From Daucus carota subsp. sativus (Eukaryota; Streptophyta; Magnoliopsida; Apiales; Apiaceae): a DNA stretch of 64,000 nucleotides. The position numbers and the translations under genes are program-made. Within the stretch, counting starts at the first letter, position 1. Every line of letters starts with the position of its first letter. This document shows, piece by piece, positions 10,892 to 20,496 of this stretch. The notes beneath the pieces are model-generated. The model did no database searches. It was not told where the DNA came from and saw nothing but the letters and a program-made list of their open reading frames with translations. Location of the stretch: assembly GCF_001625215.2 (NCBI RefSeq), contig NC_030381.2, positions 38,934,689-38,998,688 of the forward strand, given 5' to 3'.

Positions 10892-11415
10892 TTCTCCAGC
10901 TTGACCACTTTCTATGGACCTTTGGTTTAGCTTTCGAGCTGTTTATGGGGCAGATTCAATTTTTAAATGTCTCGATTTTAGGAGATCTTCTAGCCTGAGT
11001 TCGTAGAGTTATGGCACAGTATTTTGCAGATAATTATGTGCGTTAATTCCTCTGGACCTTTGTGGTTTCTGGGGATCGTCAAAAATTCCAGTTGATGCAG
11101 GTGGACGAGGTCCTCGAAGCGATGGGGTTCTCATCTTCTATGGAAAATCCAAATTCCAATAGGCCTTCTACTTTATGCTAGTCAGTCCCAGTTCTATTGG
11201 TATATTAAAGTTATTGCAGCATGTAGTGTTTCTTCTCTGTGTTAGTTTCTATTCCCAGCTGTAGTCTCTCGGTCCCTCTTGCTTTGCTTCTGTGGGTGCT
11301 CAGTAGGTGATGTGGTAGTTTGCTGTTGTTGTCTTTTGTCATGGTTCTATAATTCCATGTTCTTGTAAGACTTCCGAGAGTTTATATAAATCTTTTGCTT
11401 ATCAAAAAAAAAAAA
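10892..11415 (+). other. LINE 3' UTR and A-tail
   Basis: Non-coding tail of the element, GT-rich near 11200-11350 and ending CTTATC followed by about 12 A. The A-tail abuts the right target duplication, whose first base could also belong to the tail. Confidence 0.8.
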
Positions 11416-11430
11416 ACCATAGATCATATT
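11416..11430. repeat. Right target-site duplication of the LINE
   Basis: accatagatcatatt, identical to 4107-4121, directly after the A-tail. Confidence 0.92.
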
Positions 11431-11474
11431 TTAAAAAGGAGTAAAGGACTGAATTTTGAATTCATATACATTAT

Positions 11475-11481
<7 letters not shown>

Positions 11482-11510
<29 letters not shown>
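11482..11510. repeat. (AT)n microsatellite
   Basis: Uninterrupted AT dinucleotides within the right arm of the pogo MITE, beyond the LINE. Confidence 0.9.
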
Positions 11511-11515
<5 letters not shown>

Positions 11516-12033
11516 TATAATTCATGAATTATTACTTTACATATTACCTGGGTCTTTAATGAATTTCTAAATTTTTATTATCTTATACTTTTAGCGAAAA
11601 TATTATTTTACGATATTGGCCCAAGTCGGGACCGACAAAATTTATTACTTAAACGAGGTTATTACTTTATCAGATATTACTTAATCGAGGTTTAACTGTA
11701 TAATACACTTAACTACGTAAGTTAACTTGCACGCCTTTGACATGACTATTTTCATTTGTTGTAATTATATGGATAGCTCATTTCCAAAATATTATGGATT
11801 ATTTCGGGTATAGTTTTATTATTATATTAAGAAAAATTCAACATGATTTGTTGAGTTATTGCGGCAAACGAAAATCTGTTATTTATTTGAAAATTCAGTT
11901 ATTTATCTATTTATCAATCACAGCTTCTGAAATAAATATTTTTGATTTATTCAAAATCTTCAATAACTTCTAAATCGGTAAATAACAAATTAGTTCCATT
12001 TACCCGACTTTTATAATTATGATTACATCTATA

Positions 12034-12070
12034 CTAGAGAATTATGCCCGCGTTTCGTGTGCGGGTAAAT
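12034..12070 (-). mobile_element. Helitron-type 3' terminus (minus orientation)
   Basis: Read on the minus strand, a stem CCCGC...GCGGG (about 12050-12068) is followed by nine AT-rich bases and CTAG, with T as the next base. That is the usual layout of a plant Helitron 3' end inserted at A/T. The matching 5' TC end to the right was not identified, so the element length is unknown. An alternative reading on the plus strand starts at TC (12028) and ends at CTAG (13412-13415) behind a GAGAC...GTCTC stem; it would enclose the second DUF538 gene. Confidence 0.4.
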
Positions 12071-12539
12071 TATTAAAATTTTCATTAAAATGAGGTCGAA
12101 AAGTAAATTAAATCAATATTAACATTCAATTTTTAATCTTTATTTCGTATATTATGTATATTTACATCATCATCAAAAAATTATTTATTTGAAATTTATG
12201 AATTGAGATTTATGCTAACAAAATATAGTGAAAGTAAAATTTGTATTTGAATTATATTTATTAATTTATTAAATTTTATATGTTACAGCATTTTTTTAAA
12301 ATTCTAAATTCCGGTTATGAAACGTTAAGTTATATCAAGTTATATCTGCATAAAATTTACAAAACGAGTCCCGTGGACAAAAGATAATCACAATTTACAA
12401 ATTACAGAAGAAATGCGCAGTAAAAGTTGATTCGATAGAATAATCGTGCCAACACATTTAAAAATTATTTATGTCATGTCACATATCCGATACGTAAAAA
12501 CCCGATCGAAAAAAAAAACAAGTCTCCTCTACCGAAAAA

Positions 12540-13010
12540 TCACATCTCTCTCTTTAACAATCCAGCACCGCCATTACAATCAAAGCCACACCCACACTGC
12601 GGACTCTCGACAAAATTATCGATATAAAACCCCGCCGACAAAACCCCCACCGAAAACTCCAGATCATCTCCCTCCCGGCTCACTTCCCCGATATTCAGCC
12701 ACAAGAACAAAATCTTCACGCTTATCCCGCTCAGATTCTTCAGCTTCCGATCCGATATCGTCCCCGATATCGTTGACTTGTATCTCAGCCTGTAGTCCTG
12801 CACGAAGAACTCGCAGGTTTTTTCTAGGTAGACTTTGAACTTGCCGGTGCTCCGGTCGAGCTCGTAGTTGGTGATGCCGACGGGGAGCATGCCGACCGGG
12901 AAGTTGTATTGTTGGAGGACTTCGTAGACGGTGGGGGTGGCGGCGGCGGCGGCGAGGGAGGAGAGGAGGGTGAGGAGGGAGAGGAGGAAGAAGAGGGGGA
13001 GGGGAGACAT
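12540..13010 (-). CDS. DUF538 family secreted protein (copy 2)
   Basis: Intronless, 156 residues when started at the ATG that opens the signal peptide (MSPLPLFFLLSLLTLLSSLA, cut after the alanine run). An upstream in-frame ATG at 13124 would add 38 residues lacking signal character, and it lies upstream of the likely TATA box, so I reject it. DUF538 blocks: VYEVLQQYNFPVGMLPVGI, ELDRSTGKFKVYL, RYKSTISGTI, NLSGISVKILFLWLNIGEV and PQCGCGFDC. Same orientation and architecture as the copy at 2820-3332. GC content is higher than in its surroundings, mainly from codon choice in the N-terminal half. The tandem pair is followed by SEC15B, an order that seems conserved in Arabidopsis. Confidence 0.9.
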   Translation of the reverse strand: MSPLPLFFLLSLLTLLSSLAAAAATPTVYEVLQQYNFPVGMLPVGITNYELDRSTGKFKVYLEKTCEFFVQDYRLRYKSTISGTISDRKLKNLSGISVKILFLWLNIGEVSREGDDLEFSVGVLSAGFYIDNFVESPQCGCGFDCNGGAGLLKREM

Positions 13011-13065
13011 GGTGGGTGATTTGGGGACTAGAGAAATGAGTTTCGTACAAGGTATTAGGTTTATC

Positions 13066-13073
13066 TTTTTATA
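13066..13073 (-). promoter_or_regulatory. TATA box of DUF538 copy 2
   Basis: TATAAAAA on the minus strand, about 56 bases before the chosen ATG at 13010. Its position supports the shorter start. Confidence 0.55.
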
Positions 13074-13836
13074 AGTAAATAGTTGAGGAGTTTGTGTACT
13101 TGTTAGAAAACAAAATATATCCATGTTTATTGCAAGAGGGGACCAAAATACTTGGGATATTCTTTTTGTGAAAGAGCGGTGTTTGTCGACATAAAATTAA
13201 TTATAAAATTTTACATAAAACGACATGATAATGTGGAGGAGATAATTTAATTGATGTTATTTATTTGAACACATTGTATCTCATTTGAATACAAATTTAA
13301 TTCAAAGTTAAAAATATTGATGATAAAAAATATGTGTTCACAAATATGATAAAGGCAAACAGAAAAAATGTTACGAGACCGAAGGATGTTACGAGACCGA
13401 AGGAGTCTCATCTAGTGAAAAAAATTTGTACATTGTGTTTGAAAATATTTTTTGTTGAAATAAGTTTCAGAAAAAAAAAATCTAAGAAATGATCCCTTTA
13501 TCACATTATCGTAATATCCTGAATATTACATTTCGGGAAAAGACTCAAATATCACTTCCAAACTCGGTACATTAGATTATGTAATATTTTTGATATTTTT
13601 TTCCTTTTCAAATCCTGTGGGAAATTGCGTTTCCAGAATTCAACTTAAAATAGTCTTTTCAATTTAAATACCAGTTGATTGCATTTTTGATAATAAAATT
13701 CTCATTCTCATATATAAATAATACGAAAACTATATTTTATAATAATATTTGAAACTATTTTTTCAAATTTTTATATCTTTTTATTTGAATGTCTCAAAAT
13801 TGTGATATAATCGCATATAAGGGCACATTAGAAGTA

Positions 13837-14102
13837 CTCCTTCCGTCCCCTTTTACTTGTCCCTTTTGAAAAAATAACGCATCTTAAGAAAATGTTAGGT
13901 GGATATCTTGTTTTCATACATATTCCTAATAAATGTAATGAATTAGATAGAGTTGTGTATATATACTATGCTAGTCAAACATTGGAAGTTGTTACATTTT
14001 GAAAAAAACATACAGAAAATTGCTTTGAAAAGAGAAGTGGACAAGTAATTTGAGATAATTTTTTTTTCTTCAAAAAAGCCATATAAAAAGGGACGGAGGG
14101 AG
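13837..14102. mobile_element. Stowaway-like MITE
   Basis: 266 bp. The left end CTCCTTCCGTCCCCTTTTAC and right end AAAAAGGGACGGAGGGAG are inverted repeats, flanked by TA at 13835-13836 and 14103-14104. This is the classic Tc1/mariner-derived Stowaway signature. No coding capacity. Confidence 0.85.
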
Positions 14103-14549
14103 TAACAAATTCAATAGTTCACGGTGAGACTTTTCTTTTCTTTTTTTTTTGGACAGATTCACGGTGAGACTTTGATTCCAAAGCAATTGAATTATTGTTA
14201 TGTATCGATTAGAAATGATGCAGCGGTGGTTGGTCAATGATTCATATAAAATGCCGTGAGTCAGAGCATAGGAAATTGTGTCATTTATATGCTCAATTTT
14301 AGCATTACTACATTAAACTAACGCATCTCAAGAAACGAACAAATCGGTAGCATGAGGCCATAATGCAAATCCACAGACTCCGATGCTTGTGAACTTGTCT
14401 ACTTGCCAATTTATGCAAGTCAAAAAAAATTCTTCCATGGGTTGTTTGCGAAACCTTATCTTTTGGCCATTGAATCAATTTAAGTAGAGAAGTTTTTGGT
14501 AGAGGAATTGATTATCTTCAAACGTATTTATTGACTTGTCTGATATTAA

Positions 14550-14659
14550 GGGCCTGTTTGGCGAATCCAGCTTATAAAAAATCAAAAGCACTTGTAACAC
14601 TTCTAATCCACTTCTTTAAGCAAAAAACACTTTTCTTTTAAGTTTAACAAAACGGCCTC
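14550..14659. mobile_element. Short Tourist-like MITE
   Basis: About 110 bp. The left GGGCCTGTTTGGCGAATCC pairs loosely with the right GTTTAACAAAACGGCCTC, with TTAA-type bases on both sides. Typical of a PIF/Harbinger remnant. Confidence 0.4.
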
Positions 14660-15503
14660 TTAAGTATTCGCCAACTGCATTAAGAATGTACGAATTTGAA
14701 TTCTGCTTGCTAATTACGAAAATAAGTTGGATGCAGTTTTTTTCCCTTGGTGATATTTACACATATTGAATCATAATATAAGAAAATATGATAGTGAAAT
14801 CTACATTAGCTTCCCATAAAAGTTCTAAAACATCTTTTCTTCAAAAATATAGGAGGACCAAATTTCGTAAAACCAGCTACAAAATGATGCTCGAAGAACT
14901 GTTTTTAATTTACTAAACCATTTTTCACCTACCTGATGTCTGCGATAACAATCCTAAACAGTACTTGAGTGGATAATAGCACAAGAAAAAAAATGGTCCT
15001 CGATATAAAAAGGGGATGCTCAACCTTCCCCACCATCAGCCGTTCCAAACTTCTAATCAACTTTGTGACTTAAAAGTCAGAAACAAGATGGGACTGTAGC
15101 TATTTCTAACACAAGTCAACTTGCCAACTGAAAGAAATAAAGATGAAAAAAGAGGAGAGGCTAAACTATAAAGTTTCAGGCATGGATACTTGGATAGCCG
15201 TATAAGAAGCTATGTAGATTTGAAGGATAGTAACTTTTCTATACAACTCTCAAAAGGCAACAAGCAAAAGAGTGTGGCAAATGACTGTACTAAATATTTG
15301 TAAAATCTTTTTAAGGGCTTTTGAAGATAATTTCGGTAAAACTAAAGTATAAGTGCACACCACTACAGCAATTTCCCCCCAGTGCCTCATCTTTACTGAA
15401 ACTCGACATTCTTATTAGCAACTTTGCATGCTGACTTGCTGAGCCCTCAAGAGTCTCAGACCCACAAATTACTACTCTAGTAATTAAGAGCCAAAGTCAT
15501 GTA

Positions 15504-15762
15504 CTCCCTCTGGTTCTTTTTACATTTCTCGTTTGAAATGTCGGAACTGTTCATGATATGAGACAAATTACTAATTTACGTATAATCTATGAGACCAAAT
15601 ATAGTCATGAGTGATTTCGTTGGATTCGTATTTATGAGTATTTTAATACAATGAAATTTTTATATTTAATACTAACACGAAATTGAAGATATGAATGATT
15701 AAAAATGTGCATTGGCAAACGTGAAAAGGACAAACGGGAAAAGTATTAAGAGACGGAGGGAG
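15504..15762. mobile_element. Stowaway-like MITE
   Basis: 259 bp. The left end is CTCCCTCTGGTTCTTTTTAC and the right end AAGAGACGGAGGGAG, with TA at 15502-15503 and 15763-15764. More diverged inside than the copy at 13837. Confidence 0.8.
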
Positions 15763-15764
15763 TA

Positions 15765-16702
15765 TATGGAATAACAGTACTAGACTACTAGAGTCTAGAC
15801 AGGTTTGACACTCTCATATTTACTAAATCATGGGTTGTCTGGTGACCACAGGTGCACAAAAAAGGGTAGCTTGAAAGTTCATCAGCTCCCAACAACCTAA
15901 CAAGCAGACCTTTACTTCATGCCCTCGAGGCCTTAAATGTTGCTATGTCTATTAAAACCAAACCAAACTGGGTAGGTTTGTTTGGTTTACATATACATTA
16001 CTATAAAAGTCCCTGGACTACAAATAATTATCTCCCTAAAGCACAAGTTCAGTAAAAAAGCAATGACCGGATACTGCAATTTATGATCCGGCTCTGTCAA
16101 GAAGCTGACATAGAACTATAACACTGATGTTATGTCAAGTATAACGTCCAATACTGACAGACCACAATTTATGACTCAGGCTACTTCAAGAAGACAACAC
16201 AGAACTATAAGACTTGATCTTATCTGTACTCTCGGTGCTCATCTGGCATAACCAGCCCAACAGGAATATAGTTTAACAAGCCTTAACCTCAAGCATATAT
16301 GATATTGCTTACATTGGTACACGTCCTACATAAAAGGCTAAGCAGAGAATGAAATGAAAACTACGTCAGAAGTGATTATTAGCAACAGAATCATTTAAGC
16401 TTTCCTGGTCATCAGGAAGTATAATAATATCACACTCAGATTTGAACCATGAAGTAAAAACCGATAAATGAAATATACATTACATAACTTGAAAAAATTG
16501 GATTTAACTAATACTGTATGCTTGTGAAATAAATACACACAAAATGAATATGCATCTCTAATGATACAATTGAACTGCGATGACTTGCAACAAACATGAA
16601 GAAAAGATTGGGAAGCAATAAATTACCCCAAATCAGTCAACGGAAAATATATGAAGAAATAGATACCGGGTACTTCAGGAGGCATGTACTTTCTATATGA
16701 AA
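15765..16702. other. Intergenic, 3' flank of SEC15B
   Basis: Non-coding AT-rich sequence containing the probable 3' UTR of SEC15B (minus strand). I see no gene or clear repeat in it. Confidence 0.5.
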
Positions 16703-19078
16703 TCAGTTAACATCCTTAAGTCTTTTTATTAATGAATCAAGAGATTTCTTCTTAGGATTTTGCTTGTAATTCCTTGATCCAAATGTTCCAAACAGCCGCT
16801 CTGAAGGTTCTCTTAACTTCTCAGAAATGGTCACTACCTTCCTATAATCCAAAGCATTATAACTCCTTTCTCGGATTACTGGATTCAAAAAGTTTTCTGG
16901 GTGGTTGCTTAAAAGCAAGTTAACCATCTGCCTTGCCCCAGCAAGTGCATTTTTTAATTGATTAGTGTCTGCTTCAGGCAGAAGAGAAGCTTGGTTTTCT
17001 GCAAATGTCTCCAGTGACTTTATATCTATATCTAAACCCATAATGGCATTTAAAGTAAACCTTTTTACAGTTTCCCCATATAAAGCCCCAATGATGAGCT
17101 CTGAAATGTGAGAAAGTACATCTTGTAAAACTCTTCTAAGAACCTGACTGGGTAATATCTGCTGCGCTGTTGAAAGCAGAGTTTCAAGAAAAATGCTGAC
17201 CTCATTCACATATTCATTCTCAAGCTGTGGAGGTTCATCAGCTAACCAATTCACATTCTCAATCAATGTCATAAATCCATCTACCTTCTTCTTAAGCAGC
17301 CCTGAGAGCATCTCTTCGGCGGCATCACGGGCTTTGTTTAATGGAAACTTCCTCCTACTCCTTTCAGCCATTCTCAATGGAATTCCTGAAAGCTGGGCCG
17401 CATGTCTGAAAAAGAAATCACAAGCACGCTCCAAGACAGACATATTAGCAGCTACTATCATCGCTTGGTTGACACCATGGATTGATGTACTGATCAGCTT
17501 TAAAAGAGCCCCATCCAAGACATCACTCAAAAGTCGGTCCAAGTACTTCTTCACAACATCATAGAAATCAAGCTGCCCACCGTAAGACATGAAACTGACA
17601 GAATCCTCAATAAATGATCTTACAATTCGACAACAATCAGGAACTGTAGAAGAAAAGGGGGCAACATATGGAAATGCTGGCATAATATCTGATGTCTGTA
17701 TTTGAAATGACAGCACATTCATTGAATACTCGTACTCTTTCCTCATATACATATTCTCAAATCTATCGGCCTGGAGAACTTCAGAAATTTGTTTACGACA
17801 ATCAGACAACAATAACTCATGATACTTATCCCTATGTTTACTCAACACATCAAGCAACTGAGCAACAGGATAACCATATCCACGTAACGTAACACCCAAT
17901 AAACTGACATAATCCTTAATAAGCAACAAATGATTAGCAGTTTGCATCCTAGAGAATTGATCTTCTAATACGGAACACATTTTACTAACAGCAGTATCCC
18001 ATAAACTCTCTACTTCCATTTTCGATATCAATTGCCCACCGGTTCTCAAAACACGATCTTCCACAATAAAAAAGCCAGCAATTTGCGCAAAAAAAGTTTG
18101 ATGAGATTCCAAAAAAGGTGTCATCGAAGATACCTGAAAGTCAGAAGTAAGCTGAAGCTTCCGATTCTCAAAATAATACTGCTTGAACCGATCTTCAAGC
18201 CCTAACGTCTGGTGAATATGATAAGCCCTATACAATGGAGTCAAATCAAATTCCTCACCAATTTCTGCAAATCCTTCATCATCTTCCTCCTCCAACGCAT
18301 AAATACAATCTCGTGAACTCAATCGACTCTGCTCCTCAGCTTGTCTCTGCTTCATCCGCATCTCCTCTTCTCGTTGTCTCGAAGCAGAAGCTTGTCCAAT
18401 CGCCATCTGACCTAAATTCCTACTAACCAACCGAATATCAACCAACCAATCCCCAAACTCCTTATTAATCAACCTCTCAATATGAGATCGGATCGCGGGA
18501 ATCTTCGTCTCCAGCATTCTCCTCATAGTCGACGAAGGCGTTTCGCTAAAATACTCCGACTCAATCATCTCCAAACACTTCAACGCCATGTAAAAGTTCT
18601 GTTCTTTAATGTGCACATTCGCTCGCGAGCAAAGCTCCATCAGCTCAACGCATATTTTCGACGAATTAATCGCTAAATTGATATTCTGGCACTTGTTCTT
18701 CGCCTCGATAAACGAATCGAGCGAAGTCAAAAGCGGTCCAGCAACAGACTGTAGCTGCGAATTCGAGTTTGACAGCGACGATTTAAGCGAATCGACATCG
18801 GAGAGAAGCGATCGGAGATCATCAACGGCCAAGATGAAGTCTTGATAATGAGCTTTACAAACATCTTCAATCTCGGACTCTTTGGATCGAGAGAAGTGAC
18901 GGAGATGATGAACTAGGGTTTCAGGCTTTCCGGAAGCGAAGGCTTTGCGAATAAAGGGGCCTAAATCTTCGCCGTTAGCGACGGCGGCGGAGAGGAGGAT
19001 CTGGTCGAGCTTGTCGCCGGAGTCGCCGTTCTCTGCCGAGGCAGGAGCGACTTTCCGGCGAGATTTTGCCGTCTGCAT
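16703..19078 (-). CDS. SEC15B: Exocyst subunit SEC15B-like
   Basis: Intronless gene for 791 residues, close to the usual plant Sec15 length (about 770-790). Sec15 is a subunit of the octameric exocyst, which tethers Golgi-derived vesicles at the plasma membrane; it contacts Rab GTPases on the vesicle side. The N terminus MQTAKSRRKV and the block NGEDLGPFIRKAF...GKPETL match the SEC15B subgroup rather than SEC15A. Later blocks include KESEIEDVCKAHYQDFI, FYMALKCLEMIES, RQREEEMRMKQRQAEEQSR (helical, charged), FDLTPLYRAYHIHQTL, FVESHQTFF-like FLESHQTFFAQIAGFFIVED and a Sec15 C-terminal helical domain from about residue 460 onward. No signal peptide or membrane segment is expected. The start ATG is in good register with the family. 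Single-exon structure agrees with plant SEC15 genes. The two DUF538 genes lie directly downstream. Confidence 0.96.
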   Translation of the reverse strand: MQTAKSRRKVAPASAENGDSGDKLDQILLSAAVANGEDLGPFIRKAFASGKPETLVHHLRHFSRSKESEIEDVCKAHYQDFILAVDDLRSLLSDVDSLKSSLSNSNSQLQSVAGPLLTSLDSFIEAKNKCQNINLAINSSKICVELMELCSRANVHIKEQNFYMALKCLEMIESEYFSETPSSTMRRMLETKIPAIRSHIERLINKEFGDWLVDIRLVSRNLGQMAIGQASASRQREEEMRMKQRQAEEQSRLSSRDCIYALEEEDDEGFAEIGEEFDLTPLYRAYHIHQTLGLEDRFKQYYFENRKLQLTSDFQVSSMTPFLESHQTFFAQIAGFFIVEDRVLRTGGQLISKMEVESLWDTAVSKMCSVLEDQFSRMQTANHLLLIKDYVSLLGVTLRGYGYPVAQLLDVLSKHRDKYHELLLSDCRKQISEVLQADRFENMYMRKEYEYSMNVLSFQIQTSDIMPAFPYVAPFSSTVPDCCRIVRSFIEDSVSFMSYGGQLDFYDVVKKYLDRLLSDVLDGALLKLISTSIHGVNQAMIVAANMSVLERACDFFFRHAAQLSGIPLRMAERSRRKFPLNKARDAAEEMLSGLLKKKVDGFMTLIENVNWLADEPPQLENEYVNEVSIFLETLLSTAQQILPSQVLRRVLQDVLSHISELIIGALYGETVKRFTLNAIMGLDIDIKSLETFAENQASLLPEADTNQLKNALAGARQMVNLLLSNHPENFLNPVIRERSYNALDYRKVVTISEKLREPSERLFGTFGSRNYKQNPKKKSLDSLIKRLKDVN

Positions 19079-19356
19079 CTGTGGGTAACGGTAGATTCAC
19101 GGTGCCGTTAGAGACGGAATAGATATAGGGAGAAGAGCAGTAGTTATGCAAAGAGATAGAATTGTTGGGCGTTTAGACAGCGAAAAGGGAGGCTGTGTCG
19201 CGTGGAATGACCCTTATGACCTGGCTGTCATGCTAGAACCTAGAAGTAAAATTAAAGTTTTGGGATATTATTTAGATCCGATTGCTTGTCAAATGACCAA
19301 TTATTTTTTATAAAATATTTTACCGATTACATTCAAATTAAAAATTTTGATTTATC

Positions 19357-19497
19357 GAGCACGATTGGATAGTTCAGTGGTGGGTTTATCCACTGTTGAC
19401 CCGGGGCACCCGGGTTCGACTCTGGCTCACCCCGAGAATTATTAGAACAGATACTAAATTGTAAGGCATATAAGCCTGCATTGTCAAAAAAAAAAAA
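19357..19497 (+). mobile_element. tRNA-derived SINE with target duplication
   Basis: 141 bp. A tRNA-like head holds an A-box-like TGGATAGTTCAGTGGT and a B-box GGTTCGACTCT, followed by a short unrelated body and about 11 A. It is flanked by TTTGATTTATC at 19346-19356 and 19498-19508, a perfect 11-bp duplication. The head is RNA polymerase III promoter material and mobilisation depends on a LINE. It lies between the SEC15B 5' end and the MFP2 3' end. Confidence 0.88.
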
Positions 19498-19620
19498 TTT
19501 GATTTATCAAAAAGTCTTTATGATAGATCAGCCGATTAATTCTAATCCAATCTTTGACTTTTAAAACCATACCCCATACCCGCATCCTTAAATTTGGTTC
19601 AACAACAATTTAGTTGAAAT

Positions 19621-19718
19621 TCAATTTAATCTAATTTATTCATGATATTTGTAGAATCGAATTCGAACTTCAATTTAATCTAATTTATTCATGATATTTG
19701 TAGAATCGAATTCGAACT
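19621..19718. repeat. 49-bp tandem duplication
   Basis: Two adjacent 49-base units (19621-19669 and 19670-19718) beginning TCAATTTAATCTAATTTATT are identical as far as I can read. Confidence 0.85.
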
Positions 19719-19774
19719 TCAAAATTGTAGTGTATTCTAAATACTGTCTTTCTAGGGTCACACACTAACAACTA

Positions 19775-20063
19775 CTCCTTCTGTCCCTTCCCAATTCCTT
19801 GCATTGAGTTTGGGCACGAAGGTTAAGAAATATGTATAAAGTAGATAAAGTAGTGGAAAAGAGAAAGAAAAGTGGGTGAAGTGGTGGAACCCATTGATTT
19901 TTAATATATAAAAGAGAGATAGTGGAGTAAAAGTAGTGTGAAAAAGAAGAAAAAGTGAGAAAATGGTGGGATCTACTAGCTATTTTAGGAAAGTTTGTAA
20001 TGTAAAAAATGAGGGGTGCGTCCATAAGAGGAAACGGTAAAGAATCTAATGGGACAGAAGAAG
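19775..20063. mobile_element. Stowaway-like MITE between direct repeats
   Basis: 289 bp. The left end CTCCTTCTGTCCCTTCCCAA and right end GGGACAGAAGAAG are inverted, with TA at 19773-19774 and 20064-20065. About 40 bases on each side (19731-19772 and 20076-20117; TGTATTCTAAATA, then CACACACTAAC) are near-identical direct repeats, so the element seems to have landed in a duplicated segment. Confidence 0.7.
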
Positions 20064-20245
20064 TACGTTTTTTAGTGTATTCTAAATAGTGTCTTACTAG
20101 TGGCACACACTAACACTAGAAAATCCGTTCTAAATATTATGTATAAAACTAGTATATTATATCTCCAATCCAGTTTATCCCATTGAAAATTATCAAACCT
20201 TTTTCTAAAAAAAAAAAATTCGAGCAAATCTAAGCTGAAAAATAA

Positions 20246-20496
20246 TGGGGTCATTTGGGTGAGTTTAAAATAAGTGCTTATTCCTTAAAGTAAAAAACTG
20301 AAGTAGAACTTAGAAGCAAGTCTTAACTTATAAGTAATAAAAGTGTTTGGGAAATAAGCAGAAGCCGTGAGACAAAAACTAGTAATCGTAGCTTTTTTTA
20401 AGTACTTCTTGACTTCTTACACAAACGGTACAAATAAATGCTTCTAACTTATAACTCAGAAGCTAGACTTATAAGTCTGTGTCAAACACCCACAAT
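20246..20496. mobile_element. Candidate MITE with GTGTTTGG-type ends
   Basis: The left end GTCATTTGGGTGAGTTTAAA and right end TCAAACACCCACAATGAC are imperfectly inverted. Internal AAGTGCTTATT / AACTTATAAGT words are also inverted. The target duplication is uncertain. Confidence 0.45.

Larger units (their letters stand above)
4122..11415 (+). mobile_element. Full-length L1-type LINE, apparently intact
   Basis: About 7.3 kb non-LTR retrotransposon. Order: short 5' leader (38 bp), ORF1 (4160-6721), 51-bp spacer, ORF2 (6773-10891), about 510-bp 3' UTR, then an A-tail (11404-11415). It is bounded by a perfect 15-bp duplication (4107-4121 and 11416-11430). Both ORFs are open over their whole length and ORF2 keeps endonuclease, reverse transcriptase, zf-RVT and RNase H motifs. 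Identical duplications and a clean A-tail argue for a recent insertion. The leader is short for an L1, so slight 5' truncation cannot be excluded. It sits inside the pogo MITE between the two DUF538 genes, in the opposite orientation to them. Confidence 0.93.
3739..11698. mobile_element. Emigrant/Lemi1-like pogo MITE, split by a LINE
   Basis: The left end CAGTTAAACCTC (3739) and right end GAGGTTTAACTG (to 11698) are perfect inverted repeats at the tips, with a TA duplication at 3737-3738 and 11699-11700. Inside both ends, AGTAATAT and ACTTTATC words and a CGGACCG / CGGTCCCG element are also inverted. This tip is characteristic of Emigrant/Lemi1 elements (Tc1-mariner superfamily, pogo branch), which insert at TA. 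Removing the LINE (4122-11415) and one copy of its target duplication leaves about 651 bp with no coding capacity, so it is non-autonomous. Its arms are moderately diverged, so it is older than the LINE inside it. Confidence 0.8.

Noticed and set aside
12664-13050. Alternative-frame protein over DUF538 copy 2
   Set aside because: A proline/arginine-rich shadow produced by the GC-rich coding frame of the real gene.
19357-19435. A tRNA gene
   Set aside because: Only the promoter boxes are tRNA-like; the A-tail and target duplication show it is the head of a SINE.
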